Part shown: positions 1-8,282 of the stretch, piece by piece
How positions within the stretch are numbered: the first letter of the stretch is position 1
Layout: each line of letters opens with the position of its first letter
Source of the DNA: Brevinema_A sp051647535
GTDB lineage: Bacteria; Spirochaetota; Brevinematia; Brevinematales; Brevinemataceae
Assembly (NCBI GenBank): GCA_051647535.1
Contig: JBOFEA010000002.1
Location: forward strand, 26,170 to 90,169
Length of the DNA: 64,000 nucleotides
Direction of reading: 5' to 3'
Translations under genes and position numbers: made by a program
The notes under the pieces: generated by a model
Databases searched by the model: none
What the model was told of the DNA's origin: nothing
What the model saw: the letters and a program-made list of their open reading frames with translations, nothing else

Positions 1-53
1 ACAATGGAGAAGTTCTTACTCCAAACAAGATTTCCCCAAAAAAAGAAAACTAA
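1..53 (+). CDS. C-terminal end of an upstream gene (partial)
   Basis: A reading frame enters from the left edge (codons from base 3) and stops at TAA 51-53, ending in ...TPNKISPKKEN. The hydrophilic, lysine-rich tail is plausible as a protein end and lies 21 bases before pstS on the same strand. Seventeen codons are too few to name it, and another frame also stays open over this stretch, so this is only a tentative call. Confidence 0.3.
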   Translation, partial: NGEVLTPNKISPKKEN

Positions 54-74
54 CACTTTTGGAGAGTAAATTTA

Positions 75-1148
75 ATGAAAAAATTATCTATTATTTGTAA
101 TTTGTTTATACTGTGTTTCACAATATCATCCTGCGGTAGTAATTCTCAATTTCTACAAGGTGCAGGTGCTACCTTTCCGGCTCCTCTTTATAATAAATTA
201 TTTGCTTTATATTCTCAACAAACAGGTACTCAAGTCACTTATCAAGCCATAGGATCAGGTGCAGGTATTCAAAATATAGAATCCGGAATTGTCGATTTTG
301 GAGCAAGTGATGCTTTCTTAACTGACAACGAAATAAAAAAATATCAAGAATCAAATGTAAATCTACTTCATATACCTGCTGCTTTGGCTTCAGTTAACTT
401 TGCATATAATATTCCGGGCTTAGATATGGATTCGGAACCTTTAGCATTGGATGCACAAATCATTTTCGATATCTATTCAGGAAAAATAACAAAATGGAAT
501 GATCCTAAAATTGCTAAATTAAATCCAAATACAACTCTTCCAAATTTAACTATTATTCCTGTATACAGATCAGATAGTAGCGGTACCACTTTTACAATGA
601 CAGAATTTATGTCCAAAGCAAATACTCAGTGGGCATCTATTTTCGGTATCGGAAAAACAATGAACTGGACTATCGGAGTCGGTCAAAAAGGCAACTCCTC
701 TGTTATTGCTTTTACCAAAGAAAACGAAGGTGCCATTTCTTATGTTGATTTAGTTTACGCAGTTCAAAACAACGTTCCGGTTGCTAAAATCAAAAATAAA
801 GCTGGAAGTTTTGTTATTGGTGGTGTTTATAATACAGAACAAGCTGTTGCAACTCTCTCTATTCCCAATGATGCAAGAATTTCTATTACTTATACTTCAT
901 CTCCTGAAGCAGCCCCTATGGCAACATTTTCTTATCTCTTGGTAAGGGAAGAACAAAATTATAATAACAGATCGTTAGCACAAGCTCAAGAATTAGTAAA
1001 AATGCTTATTTGGCTCTATTCTGATGAAGCTCAAGCCCAGCATTCACCTCTTTACTTTACTCCTATGCCTCAAAATGTGATTCAATTAAGTAAAGATATT
1101 ATTTCTCAAATTAAATATGACGGTATACCTGTTATTTCTACATTATAA
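75..1148 (+). CDS. pstS: Phosphate ABC transporter substrate-binding lipoprotein PstS
   Basis: Captures inorganic phosphate outside the inner membrane and delivers it to the PstC/PstA channel. The protein (357 aa) starts with a lipoprotein signal peptide ending in the lipobox ISSC (Cys about 20), so it is lipid-anchored. Family landmarks are the N-terminal GAGATFPAPLY segment, the VDFGASDA segment and the phosphate-contact stretch RSDSSGTTF near residue 165. A GGAGAG ribosome site lies just before the ATG. It heads the pstS-pstC-pstA-pstB operon. Any regulatory region lies mostly outside the window, so control by a Pho system cannot be read here. Confidence 0.95.
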   Translation: MKKLSIICNLFILCFTISSCGSNSQFLQGAGATFPAPLYNKLFALYSQQTGTQVTYQAIGSGAGIQNIESGIVDFGASDAFLTDNEIKKYQESNVNLLHIPAALASVNFAYNIPGLDMDSEPLALDAQIIFDIYSGKITKWNDPKIAKLNPNTTLPNLTIIPVYRSDSSGTTFTMTEFMSKANTQWASIFGIGKTMNWTIGVGQKGNSSVIAFTKENEGAISYVDLVYAVQNNVPVAKIKNKAGSFVIGGVYNTEQAVATLSIPNDARISITYTSSPEAAPMATFSYLLVREEQNYNNRSLAQAQELVKMLIWLYSDEAQAQHSPLYFTPMPQNVIQLSKDIISQIKYDGIPVISTL

Positions 1149-1178
1149 TTATATTAAAAAATTTTTCGAGATAAATTT

Positions 1179-2369
1179 ATGATTAACAATTCCTTAAAAG
1201 ATAAATCAAAATTTGGATTTACTTTTTTATTTACTGTATTCTTTGTTGTTTTTGTTTTATCGTTATTAGGTTCATTAATACTTTCCAGTAAGGATTCTAT
1301 TATAAAATTTGGTTTGAATTTTCTTACGGATCCTGACTGGAATTATAAACCTTTAGAATTTTCATCTATTAGTATCTCTAATGAGTCCTTGGTAATACAT
1401 TTTACCCAGCCTTTATCTAATAAAGATAACAATCTTAAATCTCATATATCCTTATGCCTTCAAGATAAACAAATCCCTTTTTCTTCCCTACTGAATAATA
1501 ATGCTATTTTGATAACTCCTGAAAATAATTTACTTGTAGATGTGCCGTATCAAATAGTAATTTCAGAAAAATTAAAAGATCAGAAAAACAAATCAATGCA
1601 CCAACCTATAACTTGGTCAGGTTTCATCAATTCAAATGGTCAATTAATTACAAAAAACTTATCAAGAAACATTCATTCTCCTCACGAAAATGAACGTAAT
1701 TACGGTATTCTTTCTTTTATCATAGGGACATTAGCAAGTTCAATTATTGCGTTATTACTAACTTTTCCAATTTCTCTTGCAGCTGCGTTATTTCTTACAG
1801 AATATACTTCTTACGATTCTCAAGTTGCAAAAGTATTCAGTATATTAATTGATCTGATAGCCGGAATTCCTTCTATTATCTATGGATTGTGGGGATTATT
1901 TTTTCTTGTTCCCAGAATAGGAGCCAATTTACTTTCAGCATCGATTATTTTATCAATTATGATTACTCCTTACGCGATTTCATTAATTCGCGAATCTATT
2001 TTCCTAGTTCCCAAAAAATTAATACATGCAGGATTAAGTTTAGGTGCTTCAAAATTTCAAATAATTTCCAAAATTATCCTTCCCTATGCTCGATCAGGTA
2101 TTGTAGCGGGAGTATTGTTGTCTTTAGGAAGAGCTTTAGGTGAAACATTAGCCGTAACAATGGTTATCGGTAACAGAAACCAAATTCCAACATCTCTCCT
2201 ATCTCCGGCTCAAACGATTTCCAGTTTGATTGCGAATGAATTTGGTGAAGCTTCAGGATTGAAAAAGAGTGCATTAATTGAAGCCGGACTAATATTAATT
2301 ATTATTACGTTATTATTTTCTTTAATAGGAAATCTATTTATCATAAATAGAAATAAACATAGAGGATAA
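1179..2369 (+). CDS. pstC: Phosphate ABC transporter permease PstC with an Ig-like insertion
   Basis: Inner-membrane half of the phosphate channel. At 396 aa it is about 100 residues longer than typical PstC. One membrane helix (about 13-36) is followed by the usual FLTDPDW segment, then an insertion at about 60-170, then the permease core (GILSFIIGTLASS, LAAALFLTEY, the GIPSIIYG loop and the LGASKFQII coupling region). The insertion has a beta-strand pattern with a TPENNLL...Y.I.IS..LKD signature resembling bacterial SbsA/Big_5 Ig-like domains, and should lie on the periplasmic side. That assignment is by eye. pstA follows after 3 bases. Confidence 0.9.
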   Translation: MINNSLKDKSKFGFTFLFTVFFVVFVLSLLGSLILSSKDSIIKFGLNFLTDPDWNYKPLEFSSISISNESLVIHFTQPLSNKDNNLKSHISLCLQDKQIPFSSLLNNNAILITPENNLLVDVPYQIVISEKLKDQKNKSMHQPITWSGFINSNGQLITKNLSRNIHSPHENERNYGILSFIIGTLASSIIALLLTFPISLAAALFLTEYTSYDSQVAKVFSILIDLIAGIPSIIYGLWGLFFLVPRIGANLLSASIILSIMITPYAISLIRESIFLVPKKLIHAGLSLGASKFQIISKIILPYARSGIVAGVLLSLGRALGETLAVTMVIGNRNQIPTSLLSPAQTISSLIANEFGEASGLKKSALIEAGLILIIITLLFSLIGNLFIINRNKHRG

Positions 2370-2372
2370 GTT

Positions 2373-3269
2373 ATGAATTCCCAATTTATCAATCCTAAAA
2401 TATCTTATCTGATTGATAATATTTTAAAATATGTCATTTACTTTATCTCATTTCTAACATTAATTCCTTTGTTTTTGATCCTCTTTTTTATTGTATCAAA
2501 AGGATTTACATATTTTCATCACTATTTTTTTGTTTTTAATGCTCCTTTTCCAATGAGTGATACCGAATTTTTTGGTCTTACCAGCACTAAAATCAGCCAA
2601 GCTGTAGGCGGTATTAAGAATTCTTTTATAGGAATGATTATTATTGTAGGAATAGCCGCATTAGCTGCAATTCCTGCCGGAATAATCATAGCAATTTATT
2701 TGTCTGAAAATAAAATTTCAAAATTCAGTAAATTTACAATTCTTCTTGTTGACGCTCTTCAAGGAATTCCTTCAATTATTTTCGGGATTCTTGCAAATAT
2801 TTGGATTGTATTAACGTTCAAATCTTATAGCGCATTAGCAGGTAGTTTCGCCTTAATGCTGATGATGCTGCCTATTATCATTAAAACTTCTTATGAAACA
2901 TTAATCTTAATCCCAACATCATTAAAAGAATCAGCATTAGCACTAGGAGTTCCTTACAAAAACGTATTACTAAAAATTGTTCTTCCGGCAGCATCAGGCG
3001 GTATATCTTCAGGAGTTGTTTTAGGTATTTCCAGAGTTTTAGGAGAAACAGCACCGTTATTATTTACAGCATTTGGCAATCCTTATTTTACTACAAATAT
3101 TCTACGCCCTATGGAAACAATTTCTATGCAAATTTATAAAAACTCTACTTCTCCAAACGCTAATCTTATAGCAAACGCTTGGGGAGCATCATTGGCATTA
3201 ATAATCATTATTCTGCTATTAAATCTTATTGTCAAACCCATTGTTAACAAATTAAAAATTAAATTTTAA
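2373..3269 (+). CDS. pstA: Phosphate ABC transporter permease PstA
   Basis: Second permease subunit of the high-affinity phosphate importer, 298 aa, normal length. It has a leading membrane helix and then the BPD-transport core: KNSFIGMIIIVGIAAL, AGIIIAIYLSE, GIPSIIFG and the cytoplasmic coupling segment ESALALGVPYKNVLLKIVLP that docks on PstB. Start is the ATG three bases after the pstC stop, so the two are probably translationally coupled. Unlike PstC here, there is no periplasmic insertion. Confidence 0.94.
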   Translation: MNSQFINPKISYLIDNILKYVIYFISFLTLIPLFLILFFIVSKGFTYFHHYFFVFNAPFPMSDTEFFGLTSTKISQAVGGIKNSFIGMIIIVGIAALAAIPAGIIIAIYLSENKISKFSKFTILLVDALQGIPSIIFGILANIWIVLTFKSYSALAGSFALMLMMLPIIIKTSYETLILIPTSLKESALALGVPYKNVLLKIVLPAASGGISSGVVLGISRVLGETAPLLFTAFGNPYFTTNILRPMETISMQIYKNSTSPNANLIANAWGASLALIIIILLLNLIVKPIVNKLKIKF

Positions 3270-3292
3270 ATGCAATAAATTAAGGAAACATC

Positions 3293-4105
3293 ATGAAAAT
3301 CGGAAAAAAAACTTTTATCGACTATCAAAAAAGTTTAAATATTACTAATTCTCCGGTCATTCTTGAAACCAAAGAATTAAGTATTTTTTACAGCCAAACT
3401 CAAATTCTTCAATCTGTCTCTATTAGTATTCCAACCAATCAAATTATTGCCATTATAGGTCCTTCCGGATGTGGAAAATCAACTCTTCTTAGAACATTTA
3501 ACAGAATGAATGATTTGATTGAAAACTGTGTTTATAAAGGAGCTGTTTACTTAAACGATCAAAATATTTTTGAAATAGACACTATTAGTTTAAGACGTCA
3601 GGTAGGTATGGTATTTCAACAGCCAAACCCTTTTCCTACCATGAGTATATATGAAAATGTTATTGCCGGATATACATTAAATAATGCAAAATTATCCAAA
3701 GCAGATGCAGATACATTGGTTGAAGAAGCCTTACAGAAAGCGGCTCTTTGGAATGAAGTAAAAGACAAACTCTATCAAAAAGGAATATTTTTATCAGGCG
3801 GCCAACAACAACGCTTATGTATCGCCAGAACATTAGCAATGAAACCTAAAGTATTGTTATTAGATGAGCCGACTTCCGCATTAGATCCCAAATCAACAGC
3901 TTTATTAGAAAATGTATTACTGGAATTAAAAGAATCTGTGACTATTGTGCTGGTCACTCACAATATTGCTCAAGCAGGGCGGGTATCTGATTATACAGCA
4001 TTTATGTATTTGGGAGAATTGGTAGAATATGATTCTACACAGCGAATGTTCACTATTCCCAAAGATAAAAGAACTGAGGAATATTTAACCGGAAAATTCG
4101 GCTAA
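3293..4105 (+). CDS. pstB: Phosphate ABC transporter ATP-binding protein PstB
   Basis: ATPase that powers phosphate import. All ABC motifs are intact: Walker A GPSGCGKST (about 58-66), Q-loop VFQQPNPFP, signature LSGGQQQRLCIARTLA, Walker B VLLLDEPTSALD and switch His in VTHN. The FQQPNPFP sequence and the C-terminal RTEEYLTGKFG tail are typical of PstB rather than of generic importers. AAGGAAA precedes the ATG. The last 21 bases overlap the 3' end of the converging glycosyltransferase gene on the other strand, so no terminator fits between them. Confidence 0.95.
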   Translation: MKIGKKTFIDYQKSLNITNSPVILETKELSIFYSQTQILQSVSISIPTNQIIAIIGPSGCGKSTLLRTFNRMNDLIENCVYKGAVYLNDQNIFEIDTISLRRQVGMVFQQPNPFPTMSIYENVIAGYTLNNAKLSKADADTLVEEALQKAALWNEVKDKLYQKGIFLSGGQQQRLCIARTLAMKPKVLLLDEPTSALDPKSTALLENVLLELKESVTIVLVTHNIAQAGRVSDYTAFMYLGELVEYDSTQRMFTIPKDKRTEEYLTGKFG

Positions 4106-5212
4106 GGTATTAAATATTAATAGTTCAAATTCTTGAGCTATTCTTTTCCAATCATAATTTTTTGCAAGACAACAAGCTTTTGCTTGAACAGCTTGTTGTT
4201 CTGTTTCCGAACTTTTGAAGTATTGAGTAAGAATATTAGTTAATTCTTGTTTATTACCAAAATCAACTAAAAATCCGTTAATATTTTCTTGAACAGAATC
4301 AATCAATCCAGGTACTCGGTACCCAAAAACAGGGGTTTTACAAGCAGATGCTTCTATTGCTGTAATTCCCCACCCTTCTTTTTGCGAAGTAAATAATAAG
4401 CCCATAGAAGATCTAAGCAAATCTATCTTTTGCTGTTCGGAAACAAATCCTAAAAAATGAACCGCATATGAAATCCCTAATTTCTCCGCAAACTTTTTCA
4501 ATTGCTTTTCCTCAGGACCTTTTCCGGCAATAAAGAACTGTGCTTGAGGAAATTCCACAATCAACTTAGAGAAAATTTGCAAAGAATGATCGATTTGTTT
4601 AGCTTTTGTTAATCTGCTAACAGAACATAATTGAAAGGGAATTTTTTCTGTTTTTTGAAGAGAAAAATAATTATCTTCAATACCATTTGGCAGAACATGT
4701 ATTTTTGAAAAACAAGCTAATTGAAGCAGTTCATTTTTTGTACTTTGAGAAACAGCAACAATTGGAGTATCAACATAGACCTTAAGAGCCATGCGTTCCA
4801 TAACAAACACATATAAAGCTAAAGGCAAGGGTAAAAGATGGAATAAGGTATGTCCATGAAGATGATGAAAAATGGAAATAATAGGAATATTTTTAATATA
4901 TTTAGGAGTTTGAAGCCCTATTTTCGAAATATCATCAATAATAATATCGAATCCTATATCTTTTAATTTACTATTCCAAATTTGTTTAAAAGTAAAATTA
5001 AACAAAAACGGATGCCCTATTCTTAAAACTTGATAACCGTTATAGACAAACTCTTCTTCATAAGCATGAACTTTAGTTGAGATTAGTACTACTTCATGTT
5101 TTTGAGCCAAGTAAGAAAGAATATGATCCAAATGAAGTTCAGCTCCGCCAGCTTCAGAATGCTTAGGATCTCTCCAATTAAGAGCAAGTATTTTTAATCG
5201 TTTTGAATTCAT
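4085..5212 (-). CDS. Glycosyltransferase family 4 (GT-B fold)
   Basis: Probable sugar transferase for surface polysaccharide or glycolipid; donor and acceptor are unknown. The 375-aa protein begins with NWRDPKHSEAGGAELHL, the glycine-rich loop of GT4 enzymes, and has the C-terminal donor site (SVSRLTKAKQID, IAGKGPEEKQL, LLFTSQKEGWGITAIEASACKTPV with the E-x7-E pattern). ATG at 5212 is chosen over the in-frame TTG two codons upstream. It follows phoU by 12 bases on the same strand, which is an unusual partner, and overlaps the end of pstB. Confidence 0.85.
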   Translation of the reverse strand: MNSKRLKILALNWRDPKHSEAGGAELHLDHILSYLAQKHEVVLISTKVHAYEEEFVYNGYQVLRIGHPFLFNFTFKQIWNSKLKDIGFDIIIDDISKIGLQTPKYIKNIPIISIFHHLHGHTLFHLLPLPLALYVFVMERMALKVYVDTPIVAVSQSTKNELLQLACFSKIHVLPNGIEDNYFSLQKTEKIPFQLCSVSRLTKAKQIDHSLQIFSKLIVEFPQAQFFIAGKGPEEKQLKKFAEKLGISYAVHFLGFVSEQQKIDLLRSSMGLLFTSQKEGWGITAIEASACKTPVFGYRVPGLIDSVQENINGFLVDFGNKQELTNILTQYFKSSETEQQAVQAKACCLAKNYDWKRIAQEFELLIFNTLAEFSG

Positions 5213-5224
5213 AAACAATCACTA

Positions 5225-5881
5225 TTATTTTTTTGATTTATCTTTTTTATTAGGAACAAGTCCTTCCTTAATAAAAATAATTCCTTCAGCAAGATGAGCA
5301 CATAAATCTGCAATTCGTTCAATATTTCTAGCAACATTAATCATTTGAAGGAGCGGTTCGACTTCTTCAGCTGCGTTCATTTCTTTTATAAGTTGCTTCA
5401 ATATCATTGTACAAAGATCATCTACAATATCATCATATTGAATCACCGAAATCGCAAGTAAAGAATCTTCATCCATGAATGCATGTTTGGCTTTTTCGAT
5501 CATTTTTCTTGTTTCAGAAACCATTTCAATTAAATTAGGATAATTTTTGAGATGTATAGAATTTCTCCAATAATAAGTGGCAAAAGCTATTTTTGTAATC
5601 ATATCACCCATTCGTTCCAGATCACTTGCCATACCAGACATTTTTACAATACTTCGAAGATTTCCCGCTTCAGGATGATACAAAGCCAAAATAGCAAGAC
5701 ATCCTTGAGCAATTTCCAGTTCCATTGCATTCGCTTGAGGTTCAAGTACATCGGTCACTTCGCGAATTCCTTCCCAATTATCTTCTAATGCACAATTAAT
5801 TGTATTTCCAAGCATAGTATCAATCAAATTGATATAGTTGTACACAGCCTTTTTTGTTTCGCAAACCTTTTGTTCTATCAT
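5225..5881 (-). CDS. phoU: PhoU-type phosphate uptake regulator
   Basis: PhoU proteins restrain the Pst transporter and phosphate signalling. The protein (218 aa) has the two-repeat all-helical PhoU layout; each repeat carries an ERMGDM / ERIADL type metal-binding helix (SDLERMGDMITKIA and RNIERIADLCAHLAEG). Start is set at 5881 by a good AGGGGA ribosome site; a longer frame begins further upstream but overlaps the promoter. The N-terminus (MIEQKVCETKKAVYNYI) differs somewhat from standard PhoU. It has its own promoter and is transcribed towards the pst genes, with the glycosyltransferase between. No phoR/phoB pair is in view. Confidence 0.88.
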   Translation of the reverse strand: MIEQKVCETKKAVYNYINLIDTMLGNTINCALEDNWEGIREVTDVLEPQANAMELEIAQGCLAILALYHPEAGNLRSIVKMSGMASDLERMGDMITKIAFATYYWRNSIHLKNYPNLIEMVSETRKMIEKAKHAFMDEDSLLAISVIQYDDIVDDLCTMILKQLIKEMNAAEEVEPLLQMINVARNIERIADLCAHLAEGIIFIKEGLVPNKKDKSKK

Positions 5882-5918
5882 AATTTCCCCTAGCATATTA
5901 AATTTGAATTTAATACAA

Positions 5919-5947
5919 ATTATGAAACTGCTTGATAAAAAAGTCAA
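5919..5947 (-). promoter_or_regulatory. Promoter of phoU
   Basis: On the minus strand, TTGACT (5947-5942) and CATAAT (5924-5919) are separated by exactly 17 bases, upstream of the ribosome site. Just downstream, at 5897-5914, an interrupted palindrome with arms attaaatt/aatttaat could be an operator, but AT-richness makes it weak evidence. Confidence 0.6.
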
Positions 5948-6135
5948 ATTTAAAAACAGAAAAATTGTAAAATTTGATTTTTTTTTGTGTTTGATTTACA
6001 ATAAACATTGTAAAAAAGTACTGAAAACTTAATTATAAGGTTCAAGAACAAAAATTAAAAATAGATATACCCATCTTAATAACAAAATATTTCAACCGGT
6101 CAAATATTAAGAGAATGATTTTAGCAGAACAATTC

Positions 6136-6149
6136 GTCTTATATAAGAC
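6136..6149. promoter_or_regulatory. Perfect palindrome gtcttatataagac
   Basis: A perfect 14-base palindrome lies 56 bases before the spmB-like start codon. Its centre, TATATAAG, could double as a -10 element. It is a candidate operator; the regulator is unknown. Confidence 0.35.
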
Positions 6150-6204
6150 ATCAAAAATTAAGTTTTTTATCAAATAAACACTATTCACAAAAGGGAGAAT
6201 TTAT

Positions 6205-6747
6205 ATGTTTATTAAAATAATGCAGACGATCAGTCTTTATGCAGTTCCATGTATTATTCTTATTATTCCGGCATATGCTTTTTTTATCAAAAAAGTAAAA
6301 GTATATGAAGTATTTTGTGAAGGAGCTAAAGAAGGTATTGACGTAGTAGTAAGAATTTTACCCTTTTTATTGGGAATGTTAATTACCGTCGGTGTCCTTA
6401 GAGCGTCAGGAGCGATTGATTTATTTGTTTCAGCTGTGAATCCTATCGTATCTAAAATTGGAATTCCCGGAGAGTTGTTGCCTATTTTAATATTCAATCC
6501 TATTTCAGGAGGAGCAGCACGAGCCTCATTACTTGATATTTTTAACACATACGGCCCCGATTCTTTTTTAGGTAAAGCAGGTTCAATGATGTTCGGATCA
6601 ACAGAAACAACTTTATATGTATTATCAGTATATTTTGGATCAGTTGGTATTATCAAGTCTCGGCATGCTGTGCCAGCAGGATTGTGTGCTGATATGGCCG
6701 GAATGATTTCCGCTATCTTCATAGCAAAAATTGTTTTTGGAGGATAA
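6205..6747 (+). CDS. SpmB-like membrane protein (nucleoside-recognition/Gate domain)
   Basis: Integral membrane protein, 180 aa, matching the SpmB family: N-terminal hydrophobic helix, then VYEVFCEGAKEGIDVVVRILPF, an NPISGGAARASLLDIFNTYGPDS segment and GSTETTLYVLSVYFGSVGI. In Bacillus SpmA and SpmB affect spore-core dehydration, but the family is widespread in non-sporulating bacteria, where its role is unknown (small-molecule transport is suspected). A GGGAG site precedes the ATG. spmA follows within 7 bases; the order B-A is reversed relative to Bacillus. Confidence 0.85.
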   Translation: MFIKIMQTISLYAVPCIILIIPAYAFFIKKVKVYEVFCEGAKEGIDVVVRILPFLLGMLITVGVLRASGAIDLFVSAVNPIVSKIGIPGELLPILIFNPISGGAARASLLDIFNTYGPDSFLGKAGSMMFGSTETTLYVLSVYFGSVGIIKSRHAVPAGLCADMAGMISAIFIAKIVFGG

Positions 6748-6753
6748 GCGGTT

Positions 6754-7344
6754 ATGATTAATATAATATGGATATTTTTTATTTCTGTGGGAATAATTAC
6801 GTCATTCTTCACAGGAAAAGTAGAACAAGTAACGGAAGCATTATTTGAATATTCTAAGATTTCTGTTGATATTCTAATAGGAATGGTTGGAACATTAACA
6901 TTATGGTTGGGTATTTTAAAAATAGCCGAAAAAGCCGGATTAATACAATCTCTTAGCAAATTATTACGTCCGATATTAGTACGTTTATTTCCGGAAGTTC
7001 CGCATGACCACCCTGCAATGGGTAATATTGTAGCAAATATTGCAGCAAATATTTTCGGCTTAGGAAACGCAGCAACACCGTTTGGTATTAAAGCAATGCA
7101 GGAACTCCAAACTCTAAATCCAAACAAAGAACGTGCAACCAATGCAATGGTAATGTTTTTAGCAATTAATACATCATCAGTGACATTAATTTCATCTAGT
7201 ATTTTGGCAATGCGTTCAGCTGCAGAATCTGCAAGTCCTACGATAACACTAGGCCCTACCATATTATCAACTACAATTTCTACTATTACAGCTATTATTG
7301 CAGCATTAATATTTCAAAGAATGAAATTCTTCGAAAAAAATTAG
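6754..7344 (+). CDS. SpmA-like membrane protein (nucleoside-recognition/Gate domain)
   Basis: Partner of the preceding gene, 196 aa. It shows the SpmA signature: GMVGTLTLWLGILKIAEKAGL, LFPEVPHDHPAMGNIVANIAANIFGLGNAATPFG and the C-terminal hydrophobic stretch. The conserved NxxANxxGLGNAATP motif is intact. Its ribosome site (GGAGG) lies inside the last codons of the spmB-like gene, so the pair is probably co-translated. Nothing in the window suggests sporulation; a general membrane transport or envelope role is more likely. Confidence 0.85.
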   Translation: MINIIWIFFISVGIITSFFTGKVEQVTEALFEYSKISVDILIGMVGTLTLWLGILKIAEKAGLIQSLSKLLRPILVRLFPEVPHDHPAMGNIVANIAANIFGLGNAATPFGIKAMQELQTLNPNKERATNAMVMFLAINTSSVTLISSSILAMRSAAESASPTITLGPTILSTTISTITAIIAALIFQRMKFFEKN

Positions 7345-7367
7345 TTAAAATCTTTTAGGAGTTTAAA

Positions 7368-8282
7368 ATGTCTCTCTTTAAAAAACTGGATAAAGGCGAT
7401 ACTATAGGCATTATAGCTTTATCATCTGCAGCTCCAAGTCGTGAACTAATCAATATTGGAGTTTCAAAATTAGAATCGCTTGGTTTTAAAGTGGATGTTG
7501 CTCCAAACTGTTTTAGCAATTATCATAATTATTGCGGAACCGATCAAGAACGTATTTCGTACTTAGAATCCTACTTCAGTAATCCCAAAATCAAAGCACT
7601 TATTGCTCTTCGAGGCGGATATGGGTCTATACGTATTCTCAGCCAAATTAATTATGACATTATCAAAAATAATCCTAAAATTTTTGTAGGATTCAGTGAT
7701 CTAACTTCTTTTCAAACAGCAATGTATGTCAAAACCGGACTACCTTCTTTTCAAGGACCAATGCTTACAACCAATTTTGCTAATTCACCTTCTCAAACAA
7801 CATTAGATTCTTTTTTTAATATGCTTGCAAATCCTGATCATTTAACAATTACCAACCAATTTAACGTGATCAACGAAGGAACTACAGAAGGTATTCTAAT
7901 AGGTGGAAACTTGATTACTTTTATGACATTGGTAGGTACAAATTACATGGTTGATTTTTCAGATAAAATACTTTATTTTGAAGATATTAATGAATATACT
8001 TATTCTATTGACAGAGCATTAAGCCACCTGATGCTTCTTTCCGGAATAGAAAAAATTAAAGGAATTGTTTTTGGTTCATTTACTGATTGTAAGACTCGAA
8101 ACACTTCAGAAAGCACCTTAATAGAAATTTTTACTGAAAAAACAAAACATCTGGATATACCTATTGTATACGGTGTTCAAGCAGGTCATTCTTTCCCGAC
8201 GCTGACTATTCCAATTGGAGCACAGGTAGTACTTAATACCCAGCAAAAAATACTCAACCTTACAAAAAGGATCATTAAATGA
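7368..8282 (+). CDS. ldcA: LD-carboxypeptidase (peptidase family S66)
   Basis: Serine peptidase of the LdcA/MccF family, which removes the terminal D-alanine from cytoplasmic murein tetrapeptides during cell-wall recycling. The 304-aa protein has ALRGGYG (about 80-86), the nucleophile elbow GFSDLT with Ser110, the catalytic Glu205 in YFEDINE followed by YSIDRAL, and the catalytic His274 in QAGHS. No signal peptide is seen, consistent with a cytoplasmic enzyme. The stop overlaps the next start by 4 bases (ATGA), tying it to the amidohydrolase. MccF-type detoxification is an alternative I cannot exclude. Confidence 0.87.
   Translation: MSLFKKLDKGDTIGIIALSSAAPSRELINIGVSKLESLGFKVDVAPNCFSNYHNYCGTDQERISYLESYFSNPKIKALIALRGGYGSIRILSQINYDIIKNNPKIFVGFSDLTSFQTAMYVKTGLPSFQGPMLTTNFANSPSQTTLDSFFNMLANPDHLTITNQFNVINEGTTEGILIGGNLITFMTLVGTNYMVDFSDKILYFEDINEYTYSIDRALSHLMLLSGIEKIKGIVFGSFTDCKTRNTSESTLIEIFTEKTKHLDIPIVYGVQAGHSFPTLTIPIGAQVVLNTQQKILNLTKRIIK

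Larger units (their letters stand above)
5882..6204. other. Divergent intergenic region between phoU and spmB
   Basis: This 323-base AT-rich gap separates two divergent genes. It holds the phoU promoter, a perfect 14-base palindrome at 6136-6149 and the ribosome site of the rightward gene. I see no coding frame or RNA gene in it. Confidence 0.6.

Noticed and set aside
6237..7262. Long 341-codon leftward open frame opposite spmB-spmA
   Set aside because: Its translation is an Ile/Asn/Thr-rich shadow with no family resemblance, while the plus-strand frames match SpmB and SpmA throughout.
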